From Microbacterium sp. zg-Y1090 (lineage in GTDB: Bacteria > Actinomycetota > Actinomycetes > Actinomycetales > Microbacteriaceae): DNA of 64,000 nt. Of this stretch, positions 17,991-27,520 are shown in pieces (the stretch's first letter is position 1; the number at the start of each line of letters is the position of its first letter). The translations under genes and the position numbers were made by a program. The notes below the pieces were generated by a model. That model saw only the letters and a program-made list of their open reading frames with translations, ran no database searches and was not told where the DNA came from. The stretch covers positions 1,674,001-1,738,000 of the forward strand of contig NZ_CP126742.1 of NCBI RefSeq assembly GCF_030246945.1, in the 5' to 3' direction.

Positions 17991-19265
17991 CTACCGCGCG
18001 CGGATGGCCTCCGAGAGCACACGCCCCTCGGCACCTGCGGGCGGCGCATAGCCGAGAAGCGCCGCGATGGTCGGTGCCACGTCGATGTGCCGCGGGTCGA
18101 CCGGCACGCCGTTCGGGCGCACACCGGCTCCGGCGAGCACGAGCGGCACCTCGAGGTTGCGACTCGTCCCATGGAGTCCGGAAGCATCGGCAGGAGTGGC
18201 GCCCAGCGACCATCCCTCGACAGGCTCGATGACCAGCTCGCCGTATTTCGGCGACATCTTCAGTTCTCGTTGCTCCGACTTGTCGTACACAGCGGCGATG
18301 TGGGGCAGCGCCGACACGGCGCGGTCGATCCTGCTCGCGGCGACGGGGTCGGCAGCAGCCTCACCGATCAGATGCAGCGATCCGACCCCTCCCACGACGA
18401 CGACGACATCGGTCTGCGGCTGAGGTGAGCGCCCGGCAGCGAGCATCTCCACGTCGTATCCGAGCGCCGATATCGCTGCGAGCAGTTCCTGCTGCATCCC
18501 CTGCGTGAACGTGCTCATTCCGTGGTCACCGGTGATCACGAAGGCCGTTCGCCCGTAGATGCCGGCATCCTTCACCGCTTGCGCGAGTCGACCGATCTGC
18601 TCGTCGACGTCGGCGAGGGCTGCGGGCAGACCGGCGGCAGCGGAGCCGTCGGCGTGACCGAGCACGTCGAGGGTGTCGCAATACACCGCGATCAGGTCGG
18701 GGATCCCGCGGGCTCTGGTCATCTGCCCCCCACTGTCGACCGCTTCGCCCCGCAGCACGGCGACCGCATCGTCCGTTCGCTCGCTGCACGCGCCGCCGGG
18801 CTGGGTGTAGAGGCCATCCGGGTCGCCGTACGTGACGCCATAGCTCTGGAGGATGAACCATTGCGCAGACATGACCGTGCCGCCCTGTTCCCGGATCGCC
18901 TGAGCAATGGTCGGTACTGCGAGGTCGCGCTGCTGGCTGCGCGCGGTGCCCGTGTCCGCATCGAACCAGTAAGCGGTGTTGAGGTGACTGGCAGGCCATG
19001 CACCGGTCGCGATGGACGCCCAGGACGGGTTCGTGATGGAGGTCATGACCCCCGTCGACGTGGTGAGGCTGCCGCGCTTGGCGAGATGAGTCAGGTTCGG
19101 CATCTGCGCGTCCTCCAGGTACGCCGCGTCGAAGCCGTCGAGGGCGATCAGCACCACATGCTCAGCGGGCGGCGGGGGTGCCGCGCTGGCTTGGCCGCCG
19201 CTCAGTCCTGCCACGGTGACACCGGCGATGGCCAGCATCGAGAGGGAACGGGATCGGATGCGCAT
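17991..19265 (-). CDS. Secreted type I phosphodiesterase / alkaline phosphatase superfamily protein
   Basis: A 424-residue exported metalloenzyme. Signal peptide: MRIRSRSLSMLAIAG... to about residue 29 (ASAAPP). The fold shows the first metal site VVLIALDGFDAAYL, the nucleophile region TSITNPSWASIATG (Thr/Ser), a second site ITGDHGMSTF and a C-terminal HIDVAPTIAALLG, the pattern of nucleotide pyrophosphatase/phosphodiesterases and phosphonoacetate hydrolases. The start at 19265 was chosen for AGGAGT 7 bases upstream; a longer frame exists but lacks such a site. The C-terminal GLHGTSRNLEVPLVLAG is also typical. Substrate unknown: nucleotides, glycerophosphodiesters or phospholipids. Confidence 0.85.
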   Translation of the reverse strand: MRIRSRSLSMLAIAGVTVAGLSGGQASAAPPPPAEHVVLIALDGFDAAYLEDAQMPNLTHLAKRGSLTTSTGVMTSITNPSWASIATGAWPASHLNTAYWFDADTGTARSQQRDLAVPTIAQAIREQGGTVMSAQWFILQSYGVTYGDPDGLYTQPGGACSERTDDAVAVLRGEAVDSGGQMTRARGIPDLIAVYCDTLDVLGHADGSAAAGLPAALADVDEQIGRLAQAVKDAGIYGRTAFVITGDHGMSTFTQGMQQELLAAISALGYDVEMLAAGRSPQPQTDVVVVVGGVGSLHLIGEAAADPVAASRIDRAVSALPHIAAVYDKSEQRELKMSPKYGELVIEPVEGWSLGATPADASGLHGTSRNLEVPLVLAGAGVRPNGVPVDPRHIDVAPTIAALLGYAPPAGAEGRVLSEAIRAR

Positions 19266-19558
19266 CGATCTGACTCCTGTACGTCTGCCGAGACACCGGG
19301 GGAACCGGATGGCCCGACCGTGACGTCCGTTGTGTCGGGGGTCAACCCGCTGCGGTCGGCGTGCAAGGAATCGCGATCGTTGCCGCGACGAGTGACGGGA
19401 AGCGCCACGCCCGACATCCACCGCACCCCATGGCGGTTCCTTGCGCAAGCACGGCCACGGGTGGCGATCCCTCTCAAAGCGTCCACCGGGCCTGGTCACC
19501 CGTGCGGCCTGGTCGGTTGGGTGCAGGAAGGCGATCGGCGACGAGGCGGAGTGTGGCG
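19266..19558. other. Divergent promoter region between two phosphoesterase genes
   Basis: 293 bases between head-to-head genes for two exported phosphoesterases. It must carry both promoters. I see no convincing operator, PHO-box-like direct repeat or small gene. Confidence 0.4.
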
Positions 19559-21775
19559 ATGGTGGAACCAGCGGTCGGGACGAGCGGCGAACAGCGCGGT
19601 GTGAGCAGGCGGGGCTTCCTGGGGCTCTCAGCGGTCGGTCTGGGGGCAGGCATGGTCGCGGCCGATGCTGGCCTCTGGCCGGGTACTGCCGTCGGCGCAT
19701 CACCGACCGGCGCAGGCGCCAGCCCCTTGAGGTTCGTGGTGCTGACAGACACACACGCCAACGACGAAGAAGCCGACAGGATGGCCAACCTCCGGCGGGT
19801 CTTCGCCGCCGTTGCCGCGGAGGACCCGCAGTTCGTTCTGCATTGCGGGGACATCACCGACTTCGGCGACGATTCGGGATTCGAGGCGTATCGCGCATCC
19901 ATCCCGGCCGCGCTGTGGGATCGGATCCGTCATACCCCGGGGAACCACGAGATCCGCTGGGACGTCACGGCCAGGGAGCGGTTCCGCCGCTGGTTCGGGC
20001 CGACCAGCTACAGCTTCGATGTCGGCGGCGTGCACTTCCTGGCGCTCGACCCGACTCAACTCCTTCAGGAGCCCGGCCTGTTCGGCGATGACCTCGAAAC
20101 GATCCGGCGCGACCTCGAGGGCGCGGGCGCGATGCCGAGCATCATGTTCCTGCACTACCCGCTGTCCGGGCGCAACCACTACGTCAACGATGCCGATGCG
20201 CTGCTGCGCACCATCGAGCCCTACCCGGTGCGTGGAATCTTCGCAGGTCACATCCATCGCAACGAAGTGGACCGCTTCAACGGGCTGACCCAGGTCGCGG
20301 CGATCAACACCCGCAGTGGTCCGTTCTACCTGCGCGTCACCGAGCGGGCCGACGGGCTGGCGCGGGTCCTGGTCGTGGAACAGGTCACCCTCGGAGCTTC
20401 GGATGCCGATGCGCCCACCGCTGATCTCCTCGCTGAGATCCCCCTGAACGCCGGACCGGGCGAGACGGCAGGACCGGTGCGCGCGGGAGCACGTATCGAG
20501 CACGACCGCGTCGCTCTCAGCGCCATCGCCGGCCCGGGAGCGGTGGACGTCTCCGCTCAGCTGTACGCGCAGGAGCTGTTCGGCGCTGTCGGCGACCGCG
20601 AATGGGTTCCCCTGAACCGCACCGGCGGGTCATGGAGCGGCGCCCTCGACGCGACCGCACTGCCGCCAGGGGTACATCGCATCAGATTCCGAGCCGCTGA
20701 TGCGAGCGGCGCGTTCTGGCACGAGACGGTCACGGTGGAGCGGCGCGGACGATCGATCTCGATGCCCAAGTGGGAACTCGCACTCGGCGGACAGATCCAG
20801 GGTGCGCTCGCCGCCTTCGGCACCACCGTCGTCGCCGCGTCCACGGCGGGGAACGTCACCGCCCTGCGCATCACCGGTGCTGCCCGGCACGTGATGTGGG
20901 AGCGCAACCTCGGAGCGGTCCACCGCGCAACGGCTTTCACCACGGATGGGTCCATGGTGATCGTGCCCTCGGCGGACCACACGCTGACCGCACTGGATGC
21001 CGCCCGCGGCACCACCCGCTGGCGAACGGACCTCAGCCGTCCCGTGATGTCCACGCCGGCGGTGTTCAACGTCGGCGGCGCTGACCGCGTCGTCGTCGCA
21101 GCCGGTGATCGCCTGTTCTGCCTCGACGCCCGAGGTGCGGTGCTGTGGGAGTCCGAGGTGCCACGACTCTCTGCTGGGCGCGCCGGGTCGGACGGCAGCC
21201 GCGTGTACGTGGGAGCGGGCGATGGGCGAGGCTACGCCTACGATCTCAATACCGGGGCCCCGTTATGGTCGGTGCTCACGAACACCAGGCCAGACACCTA
21301 CCGGCAACTGATCTACGGCCCGTGGGACGACTGGATCGAGGTCCTTCCGACCGGAGCCGTGCTTTTCAGCACCGTGACGAACGCGATCGCCGTGGACCCC
21401 GTCACCGGCGCGGAGCGATGGCGCCTCGACGGAAGCTACATTTACGCACCGGGTGTCGCCCTTCCCGACGGAGGCCTGCTGCTGACGACGGAATGGGGCG
21501 TCGTGGATCTCATCGACCCGGCGACGGGAGTGAGGCTCTGGAGTGCACAGGCTGTGCCTCGGGCGGTGAACGCCGGACCGGTGCGAGACGTGCGGAGCGG
21601 GCGGGTGTGGCTCGTCGGCGTCGGCGGACAGCTCACCGCCATCGACCCGGCGACCGGCGATGTCACGGTGGATCGCCAGCTCTTCACCGCGAACACCTTC
21701 TCGACGCCGGTCATCGTCGGCCGACAGCTCATCGTCGGGGCGCAGGACGGTGTGATCCGCGGCATCACGGTCTGA
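19559..21775 (+). CDS. Tat-exported metallophosphoesterase with PQQ-type beta-propeller
   Basis: A 738-residue exported protein. The N-terminus carries a twin-arginine signal, SRRGFLGLSAVGLGAG (about residues 20-35), so it is probably folded with metal before export. A calcineurin-like phosphoesterase domain follows (about 58-290: LTDTHANDEE, HCGDITDFGDD, GNHEIRW, FLHYPLSG, AGHIHRNE), then a beta-sandwich (about 310-400), and a C-terminal PQQ-like beta-propeller (about 410-738) with blades such as TALDAARGTTRWRTD, LFCLDARGAVLWESE and AIDPVTGAERWRLD. ATG 19559 was chosen because it puts the RR motif at the usual distance. The propeller may bind a ligand or partner. It is divergent from the phosphodiesterase at 17991 and overlaps the end of the Lrp gene by 11 bases, tail to tail. 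Confidence 0.84.
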   Translation: MVEPAVGTSGEQRGVSRRGFLGLSAVGLGAGMVAADAGLWPGTAVGASPTGAGASPLRFVVLTDTHANDEEADRMANLRRVFAAVAAEDPQFVLHCGDITDFGDDSGFEAYRASIPAALWDRIRHTPGNHEIRWDVTARERFRRWFGPTSYSFDVGGVHFLALDPTQLLQEPGLFGDDLETIRRDLEGAGAMPSIMFLHYPLSGRNHYVNDADALLRTIEPYPVRGIFAGHIHRNEVDRFNGLTQVAAINTRSGPFYLRVTERADGLARVLVVEQVTLGASDADAPTADLLAEIPLNAGPGETAGPVRAGARIEHDRVALSAIAGPGAVDVSAQLYAQELFGAVGDREWVPLNRTGGSWSGALDATALPPGVHRIRFRAADASGAFWHETVTVERRGRSISMPKWELALGGQIQGALAAFGTTVVAASTAGNVTALRITGAARHVMWERNLGAVHRATAFTTDGSMVIVPSADHTLTALDAARGTTRWRTDLSRPVMSTPAVFNVGGADRVVVAAGDRLFCLDARGAVLWESEVPRLSAGRAGSDGSRVYVGAGDGRGYAYDLNTGAPLWSVLTNTRPDTYRQLIYGPWDDWIEVLPTGAVLFSTVTNAIAVDPVTGAERWRLDGSYIYAPGVALPDGGLLLTTEWGVVDLIDPATGVRLWSAQAVPRAVNAGPVRDVRSGRVWLVGVGGQLTAIDPATGDVTVDRQLFTANTFSTPVIVGRQLIVGAQDGVIRGITV

Positions 21776-22763
21776 GCTCTGCGCGTACGTCGCCTGGCGC
21801 CGTCCTCGCCAATCCCGCACGCTTGACGGATTGCAGCGCGACCGCGACGTCGGCATGCTGCAGACCGGGCAGGCTGCCGACGGTGTCCGAGATGAACGTG
21901 TAGAGGGAGGCATCGGAGGGCAATGCGACCTCCCCGCACAGGTTGCGATCCCCCGTCGTCGCCGCCATCATCAGCACCGCAGGATGCTCCGCGAGGAGCT
22001 GTCCGGCGTGCCCGAGCTGCGTCGGGTTGACGTTGAGCGAGACGAAGGCGTTGACGGGCAGCCCGATCCGATCGGGTTCCACGACGGTGCGCATCCGCAG
22101 CGCGCCGGACGCCATCATCGTCTCGGTCCGCCGCCGCACCGTGACGGGGTTGGCGCCGCACAGCTCGGCGAGCCGCTGCCAGCCGAGTCGTCCGTCGCGC
22201 GCGAGGAACCCCGCGATTCGCTCGTCGAGGGCGTCCGTCGTGGCCGTCCGATCCGGAAGCGGATCATGCCAGGGGTCCAACCGCTGACTGCGCAGCCGTT
22301 CGACGAGCTCGTCCGCCAGGAGAGCGGGCAACCAGCTGTGAGGAGTCGCGAACCGACGAATCACCTGGTTGCTCCAGACGGCGAGGACGCCGTCGAGTGC
22401 AGGCAGCTGTTCCATGGTGATCGCGAGGAGGTGCTCGTTCGTCGCGTAGCTGATCTCTGCGATGCAGTCGACGCTGCCGCTGAGAAGCTTCACCGAGCCG
22501 CACTCCGGCCAGACGGCGAGGCTTTGCGCTGATCGGTAGGCCTCGCCCGGACGGCAACGGAGCCGGACGAACAGCGATCGGGTACGCCGGGTGGCTTCCC
22601 CGTCGAGCACGCCGACGACCCGCACCGTTCCCTCGCCGAGCAATCTCGCCACGCGGCGAGAGACCGTCGCCTCCGAGCTGTAGACCACCTCGCTCACCTG
22701 CGCGTTGCTCGCACGGGGGAACGCCAGTAGCGCTCCAACGATGCGCTTATCGAGATCATCCAC
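21765..22763 (-). CDS. Lrp/AsnC-family regulator with two modules
   Basis: A 332-residue transcription factor, about twice the normal Lrp length. It has an N-terminal winged HTH (MDDLDKRIVGALLAFPRAS..., about 1-60), a RAM-like sensing domain (about 65-150), a second HTH (ALDERIAGFLARDGRLGWQRLAELCG, shown here in two parts: ALDERIAGFL and GWQRLAELCG, about 178-225) and a second RAM domain (about 240-320). It diverges from the sugar-transport operon, with an imperfect palindrome between, so it probably controls that operon in response to a sugar or amino sugar. The same double-Lrp type is common beside transport operons in actinobacteria (family knowledge); the target is inferred from position. 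Confidence 0.83.
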   Translation of the reverse strand: MDDLDKRIVGALLAFPRASNAQVSEVVYSSEATVSRRVARLLGEGTVRVVGVLDGEATRRTRSLFVRLRCRPGEAYRSAQSLAVWPECGSVKLLSGSVDCIAEISYATNEHLLAITMEQLPALDGVLAVWSNQVIRRFATPHSWLPALLADELVERLRSQRLDPWHDPLPDRTATTDALDERIAGFLARDGRLGWQRLAELCGANPVTVRRRTETMMASGALRMRTVVEPDRIGLPVNAFVSLNVNPTQLGHAGQLLAEHPAVLMMAATTGDRNLCGEVALPSDASLYTFISDTVGSLPGLQHADVAVALQSVKRAGLARTAPGDVRAELRP

Positions 22764-22807
22764 GGATGCACCTTTGACTCACGGATAGGGTGAACAGGAC
22801 ATATATC

Positions 22808-22824
22808 TTGCAACGTAGTCGCAA
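22808..22824. promoter_or_regulatory. Candidate operator for the Lrp-type regulator
   Basis: TTGCAAC (22808-22814) and GTCGCAA (22818-22824) form a 17-bp dyad with one mismatch per arm and a 3-base centre, embedded in an AT-rich patch (acatatat just before). It lies 45 bases upstream of the regulator start and about 110 upstream of the binding-protein gene, the right place to act on both divergent promoters. Size and shape suit Lrp/AsnC sites. Binding is inference. Confidence 0.4.
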
Positions 22825-22933
22825 ATGTCGTCGATCGCCGTCATCCATCGCCAAGATCGGCGTAATCGTGCAGTGGCGATCTCCGCCGCTCACATCTGCT
22901 GCGGCGCCAGCGCCCGACACGAGAGTGACAGAT

Positions 22934-24313
22934 ATGACCCACACGTTCCGGCCGCGCACCGCGGCACCCCTCGCGGCCGTCGCCGCGCTTGCGCTGCTCG
23001 TCGGATGCTCCGGCGGACAGGATCAGGAACCGGCCGCCGAGCAGTCGGTCACGTTCTGGACTCCCCAGACCACGCCTGAGCGGCTCGCGGCGCAAGAGGC
23101 AGTTGCAGCCGCCTTCACGGAAGAGACCGGCATCGATGTCGATGTGGTTCCGATGGCGGGAGCTGACCAGGATCAGGCTCTGGTGACCGGCGCCGCGTCC
23201 GGGAACGTCCCCGACGTGATCCTCCACACCTCGACGCAGGCGGGCGCCTGGACGTCACAGGGCCTCCTCGATACCGGCGCGGCCTCTGCCGTCGTGGAGA
23301 CGCTCGGCACAGAGACGTTCAACGAGCGCGCGATCGACGCGGTCACCCTTGAGGGCGAAATCTCCGCCGTTCCCAGCGACGGCTGGACCCACGTCATCGC
23401 CTACCGCGCCGACCTGCTCGACAGTGCCGGGGTGGAGGTCCCGACAAGCCTTTCCGAGCTGGCGGACGCCGCGACGGCGATCAAGGACAAGCTCGGCATC
23501 ACGGGCCTCGCGTTCGGCACCCAGGCCGGCACCGCGTCGGCCACCGAGGGGATCCAGTCGCTGTTCCAGAGCGCCGGCTGCGAGCTGGTGGTCGACGGTG
23601 AGATCGCCATCGACTCCGCCGAGTGCACGGACGCAGCGGAAGAGTTCCTCACCCTCCGCAACTCCTCCGTCGCCGGCGACTTCGATGTCACGAGCGCCCG
23701 CGCGACCTACATGAATGGCGACGCGGCGATGCTCCTGTTCTCGACGCACATCCTCGATGAGCTCGCAGGTCTCGACTCCGCGACGCCCGCCACCTGCCCG
23801 GAGTGCGCGGCGACCCCGACGTTCCTCGCTGACAACACCGAGTTCATCACCGTGCTCGATGAAGACCAGCCCGCGCAGTACGGCGCGATGCTCGCCTACG
23901 GCATTCCGACCGGCGCGAACGTCGAGGCAGCTCAGCGGTACATCGAGTACGTCATGAGCACCGGCTATGTCGACACGCTCGGCGTCGCCACCGAGGGCCG
24001 CATCCCGCTGCGAAACGGCACCGCCGAGGACCCGACCGCATTCGTGTCCGCATGGGGCGGCCTGGGCATCGGCCCCGGTCAGGAGATGACGTCGGTGGAC
24101 CTGTACGGCGAGGACTTCACCACGGCTATCGAGCAGGGCATCAACGCAGTGTCACTGTGGGGCATGGGGACCGAGGACGCCACGCTTGCGGGCCTCGTCT
24201 CCAGCCAGGGCGTGCTCGCCGCGCAGATCGATCAGCTCTACACGGGGACCCCCGCGGCGGACGTGACCGCCGCCATGCGCGCCGCCGTCGAAGAGGTCCA
24301 GGCCGGGCTGTGA
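22934..24313 (+). CDS. Sugar ABC transporter substrate-binding lipoprotein
   Basis: A 459-residue family 1 solute-binding protein tethered to the outer face of the membrane. The signal peptide ends in the lipobox LLVGC, with Cys25 as the lipidated residue. The mature part begins SVTFWTPQTTPERLAAQE and contains GNVPDVILHTS and a hydrophobic-aromatic pocket region, as in sugar-binding proteins of the maltose/oligosaccharide class. ATG 22934 was preferred over a start 48 codons upstream because it places the signal peptide at the N-terminus, with GAGAG 8 bases before it. It is the first gene of the 22934-29700 operon; the permease start overlaps its stop. Confidence 0.9.
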   Translation: MTHTFRPRTAAPLAAVAALALLVGCSGGQDQEPAAEQSVTFWTPQTTPERLAAQEAVAAAFTEETGIDVDVVPMAGADQDQALVTGAASGNVPDVILHTSTQAGAWTSQGLLDTGAASAVVETLGTETFNERAIDAVTLEGEISAVPSDGWTHVIAYRADLLDSAGVEVPTSLSELADAATAIKDKLGITGLAFGTQAGTASATEGIQSLFQSAGCELVVDGEIAIDSAECTDAAEEFLTLRNSSVAGDFDVTSARATYMNGDAAMLLFSTHILDELAGLDSATPATCPECAATPTFLADNTEFITVLDEDQPAQYGAMLAYGIPTGANVEAAQRYIEYVMSTGYVDTLGVATEGRIPLRNGTAEDPTAFVSAWGGLGIGPGQEMTSVDLYGEDFTTAIEQGINAVSLWGMGTEDATLAGLVSSQGVLAAQIDQLYTGTPAADVTAAMRAAVEEVQAGL

Positions 24314-25275
24314 CCCAGGCCCCACCCGCAGTTCGTCCGACCCGGGGGCGGCAGCTCAGCCGCCCCCGGCGGGAGAACCGCAATGGATTGATCCTCACAG
24401 CGCCGACCCTGGTCGTCATCCTGTTCGCGTCGATCCTGCCGCTGCTGCTCGTCTTCGTCTTCGCGTTCAGCGAGATCAGACTCGTCGACATCCCCCGTCT
24501 CGGCACGCAGCCGATCGACTGGACGCTCGACAACTTCACCCGTGCTCTGCGCAATCCCTCGTTCTGGAATGCGCTGGGAACGACCTTGCTGTACGCGACC
24601 CTCACGATGGTCGGGTCGGTCACCGTGGGCCTGGTGCTCGCGCTGGCCATGCGCCGGCCGTTCCCCGGACGCGGGATCGTGCGCGCATTGCTGCTCGTCC
24701 CCTACGTTCTCCCGCTCATCGCTGCGGCAACCATCTGGCAGACCATGCTCAACCCGCAGTACGGGATCGTGAACGCCTTCGGGCGCGAGGTCCTCGGCTG
24801 GGACACCGCGATCGGATTCCTCAACACCGCGCGCTACGAGGTCTTCGGCGTCGAGCTTCCGCTGGCGCTGCTCGTCGTCGTGCTCTTTGAGATCTGGTCG
24901 TCTGCGCCGCTCGCGTTCCTCTTCATAACCGCACGTCTGCAGGGTGTCGCTCCCGGCATCGAGGAGGCCGCCGCGCTCGATGGCGCGAACGGCTTCCAGG
25001 TCATCACGCGGATCATCCTGCCCCAGCTCAAGGGCGTCATCCTGCTCCTCTGCCTGTTGCGCTTCATCTGGACATTCCAGAGTTTCAGTGAGATCTACCT
25101 GCTGACAGAGGGCGCAGGCGGCACCCAGGTCATGGCGCTGAAGGTCTACACCGAGCTCGTCACCCGCGCCGACATCGGCAGTGCCGCGGCCTATGGCCTG
25201 CTCATGTCGGTGGTCCTGGTGGCGCTCCTCGTCGTGTACGTGGCCCTATCGCGTAGGAAGGTGGACGTCGAATGA
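24310..25275 (+). CDS. Sugar ABC transporter permease (MalF/UgpA type)
   Basis: The first membrane subunit, 321 residues and six predicted helices. The ATPase-contact loop EEAAALDGANGFQVITRI is present near residue 218, followed by ILPQLKG. The N-terminal cytoplasmic tail is basic (RPTRGRQLSRPRREN). The GTG start at 24310 overlaps the stop of the binding-protein gene (GTGA), so translation is coupled. It pairs with the next gene to form the channel. Confidence 0.93.
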   Translation: MTQAPPAVRPTRGRQLSRPRRENRNGLILTAPTLVVILFASILPLLLVFVFAFSEIRLVDIPRLGTQPIDWTLDNFTRALRNPSFWNALGTTLLYATLTMVGSVTVGLVLALAMRRPFPGRGIVRALLLVPYVLPLIAAATIWQTMLNPQYGIVNAFGREVLGWDTAIGFLNTARYEVFGVELPLALLVVVLFEIWSSAPLAFLFITARLQGVAPGIEEAAALDGANGFQVITRIILPQLKGVILLLCLLRFIWTFQSFSEIYLLTEGAGGTQVMALKVYTELVTRADIGSAAAYGLLMSVVLVALLVVYVALSRRKVDVE

Positions 25276-26141
25276 GCCGCCCCCGATCCCCGCTCGCTCC
25301 AAGTCGAGCCGCCATCACAGGGCGCTTCATCCTCATCGGGGTCGCGCTCGTGATATCGATCGGTCCCGTCGTCTACGGGTTCCTTCTTTCGCTGCGGCCG
25401 TACTCGGCCATCGTCCAGGCTCCGTTGGATCTGCTGCCGTCGTGGGACGAGCTGGATTTCAGCGCCTACTCGACGGCGATGCTCGATCAGTCGCAGGGCG
25501 GGTTCGGACTCGGCCGCTTCGTGCTCAACTCGCTCGTGGTCGCCGCAGCCACGGTCGTGCTCTCGATCATCGTGTCGATCCTCGGTGCCTATGCCGCCGC
25601 GCGCCTGCGCTACCGCGGACGCAACGTCGTCAACGCCATCATCCTGGGGATCTACCTGTTCCCCGGCATCGTGCTCTCCGTCCCCCTGTTCGTGCTGCTG
25701 GCAAGGGCGGGGCTGACGGGCTCGCTCGTCGGCCTCTTCTTCGTGTACGTCGCAACGACGGTGCCGGTGTCCATCTACATGATGCGCAACTACTTCCTGG
25801 CGCTGCCGGAGAGCATCGAGGAAGCCGCCACCATCGACGGCGCCACCCTGCCCCAGATGCTGCGGAGCGTCGTGCTCCCGGTCGCCCTCCCGGGCGTCGT
25901 GGCAACGGCGATCTATGTGTTCATGATCGCGTGGAACGAGTACTTCTACGCCCTGCTCTTCCTGGTGCAGGACCGTGCACTGTGGACGGCACCACTCGGC
26001 ATTTCGCAACTGGCCGACTTCAACGTGCCCGTTTCGGTGCTGCTGGCCGGATCCATAGCGGTCACGGTGCCGATCGTCATCCTCTTCTTCGTCGCGCAGC
26101 GGTACCTCGTCGACGGTCTGACCTCTGGAGCGGAGAAATGA
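25272..26141 (+). CDS. Sugar ABC transporter permease (MalG/UgpE type)
   Basis: The second membrane subunit, 289 residues, with six predicted helices and the loop EEAATIDGATLPQMLRSV followed by VLPVALPG. It overlaps the preceding permease by 4 bases and the following oxidoreductase by 4. No ATP-binding subunit is encoded in this operon. In many actinobacteria such importers share one MsiK-type ATPase encoded elsewhere; that is the likely case here. Confidence 0.93.
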   Translation: MSRPRSPLAPSRAAITGRFILIGVALVISIGPVVYGFLLSLRPYSAIVQAPLDLLPSWDELDFSAYSTAMLDQSQGGFGLGRFVLNSLVVAAATVVLSIIVSILGAYAAARLRYRGRNVVNAIILGIYLFPGIVLSVPLFVLLARAGLTGSLVGLFFVYVATTVPVSIYMMRNYFLALPESIEEAATIDGATLPQMLRSVVLPVALPGVVATAIYVFMIAWNEYFYALLFLVQDRALWTAPLGISQLADFNVPVSVLLAGSIAVTVPIVILFFVAQRYLVDGLTSGAEK

Positions 26142-27520
26142 GTCCAACCCCTCAGCGGATCGTCATCATCGGAGCCGGTGGTCGCGGTCGCGACGCGTAC
26201 GGCCGGTGGGTGATCGACCACCCTGAGCGCGCGCAGGTCGTCGCCGTTGCCGACACCGATGAGACGCGACGGCGCGCGCTGGCCACCGCCGCCGGCGGCG
26301 CGGTCGAGTACGGCGATTGGCGCGAGGTCATCCCCGACCTCGCCCGTCTCGAGGCGGACGGCGTGGTGATCGCCGTCCCCGACGCCATGCACGTCGATGT
26401 GGCCATCGCCGTCGCGGACGCCGGCCTGCCCTTCCTCCTCGAGAAGCCGGCAGCGCCCACGCTCGTGGAGCTGGAACGCCTGGCGATCCATGCGGGCAAA
26501 GTCTCGGCTCGTCTCGCGATCGGACATGTGCTGCGCTTCACACCGTTCTGGCGCACGATCAAGCAGATCATCGATGCCGGCACACTCGGTCAGGTGATGA
26601 CGATCGAGGTGAGGGAGAACATCGGCTTCTGGCACTTCGCGCATTCCTACGTGCGCGGCAACTGGCGCAACAGCGCGACGTCCAGTGCAATGGTCCTCGC
26701 CAAGACCTCGCACGACCTCGACCTCATCCGCTGGATTGCGGGTGGTCCTCCCGAAAGCGTGTACAGCATCGGCGGGCTGTCCTGGTTCCGACCCGAGAAC
26801 GCGCCGGAGGGCGCCCCGGCCTTCTGTCTCGACGGATGCCCCGTGGCGGACACCTGCCCCTTCTTCGCCCCGCGCTATTACGTCGACGCTCTTGCCGGCG
26901 TTCACGGGCATCCGGTTCATCTGCTCGGGGACGACACGTCCGTGGCCGGTCGACTCAAGGCGCTGCGCACAGGCGACTACGGCCGCTGCGTCTTCCGCAG
27001 TGACAACGATGTGGCCGACCACCAGCAGACGACGATGCTCTATCCCGGCGGGCTGACAGCCACCCTGACCGCGTCGGCCTTCACCGCTGAGAACACGCGC
27101 GTGGTGGCCATCACGGGTTCAGCCGGGCAGCTCACAGGGCACATGGAGAGCGGTGAACTCGTGGTCGACTTGTTCTCACCGCAGGCGACCTTGCCGCCGG
27201 ACGTCGTGTTCGCCCACCAGGAGACCACCGTGATGAAGCCGATGGGACACACGCGCCACGCGTTGACCGTCGTCGTGCCGGGCGCGGACCTCGGGGATCA
27301 TGCCGGTCACGCCGGAGGGGACGCGGGCTTCATGGCGGAGTTCGTCGACGCACTCGGGAACGGCACGGTCGGGGCGGGAGAACTGTCGTTCCACACCGCG
27401 ATGGACAGCCACCTCATCGCCTTCGCGGCAGAGGAGTCTCGGGTGAGCGGTGCACCGGTCAGCTTCGCCGCCTGGGTCGATGCGCTCGGTCTCGGCCTCA
27501 CCGCTTCTTCAGCAGAGTGA
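26138..27520 (+). CDS. Gfo/Idh/MocA-family oxidoreductase
   Basis: A 460-residue NAD(P)-dependent sugar dehydrogenase or NAD-recycling enzyme. It has the Rossmann motif IIGAGGRGRDAYG at the N-terminus, the strand-loop AVPDAMHVDVA, and the family Lys in LLEKPAAPT (the EKP motif). The C-terminal half contains a Cys cluster, FCLDGCPVADTCPFF, which may bind metal and is seen in longer members of this family. ATG 26138 overlaps the permease stop, with GGAG just upstream. With GH89 next to it, oxidation or epimerisation of an amino sugar or its acid is a reasonable inference. Confidence 0.86.
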   Translation: MSPTPQRIVIIGAGGRGRDAYGRWVIDHPERAQVVAVADTDETRRRALATAAGGAVEYGDWREVIPDLARLEADGVVIAVPDAMHVDVAIAVADAGLPFLLEKPAAPTLVELERLAIHAGKVSARLAIGHVLRFTPFWRTIKQIIDAGTLGQVMTIEVRENIGFWHFAHSYVRGNWRNSATSSAMVLAKTSHDLDLIRWIAGGPPESVYSIGGLSWFRPENAPEGAPAFCLDGCPVADTCPFFAPRYYVDALAGVHGHPVHLLGDDTSVAGRLKALRTGDYGRCVFRSDNDVADHQQTTMLYPGGLTATLTASAFTAENTRVVAITGSAGQLTGHMESGELVVDLFSPQATLPPDVVFAHQETTVMKPMGHTRHALTVVVPGADLGDHAGHAGGDAGFMAEFVDALGNGTVGAGELSFHTAMDSHLIAFAAEESRVSGAPVSFAAWVDALGLGLTASSAE

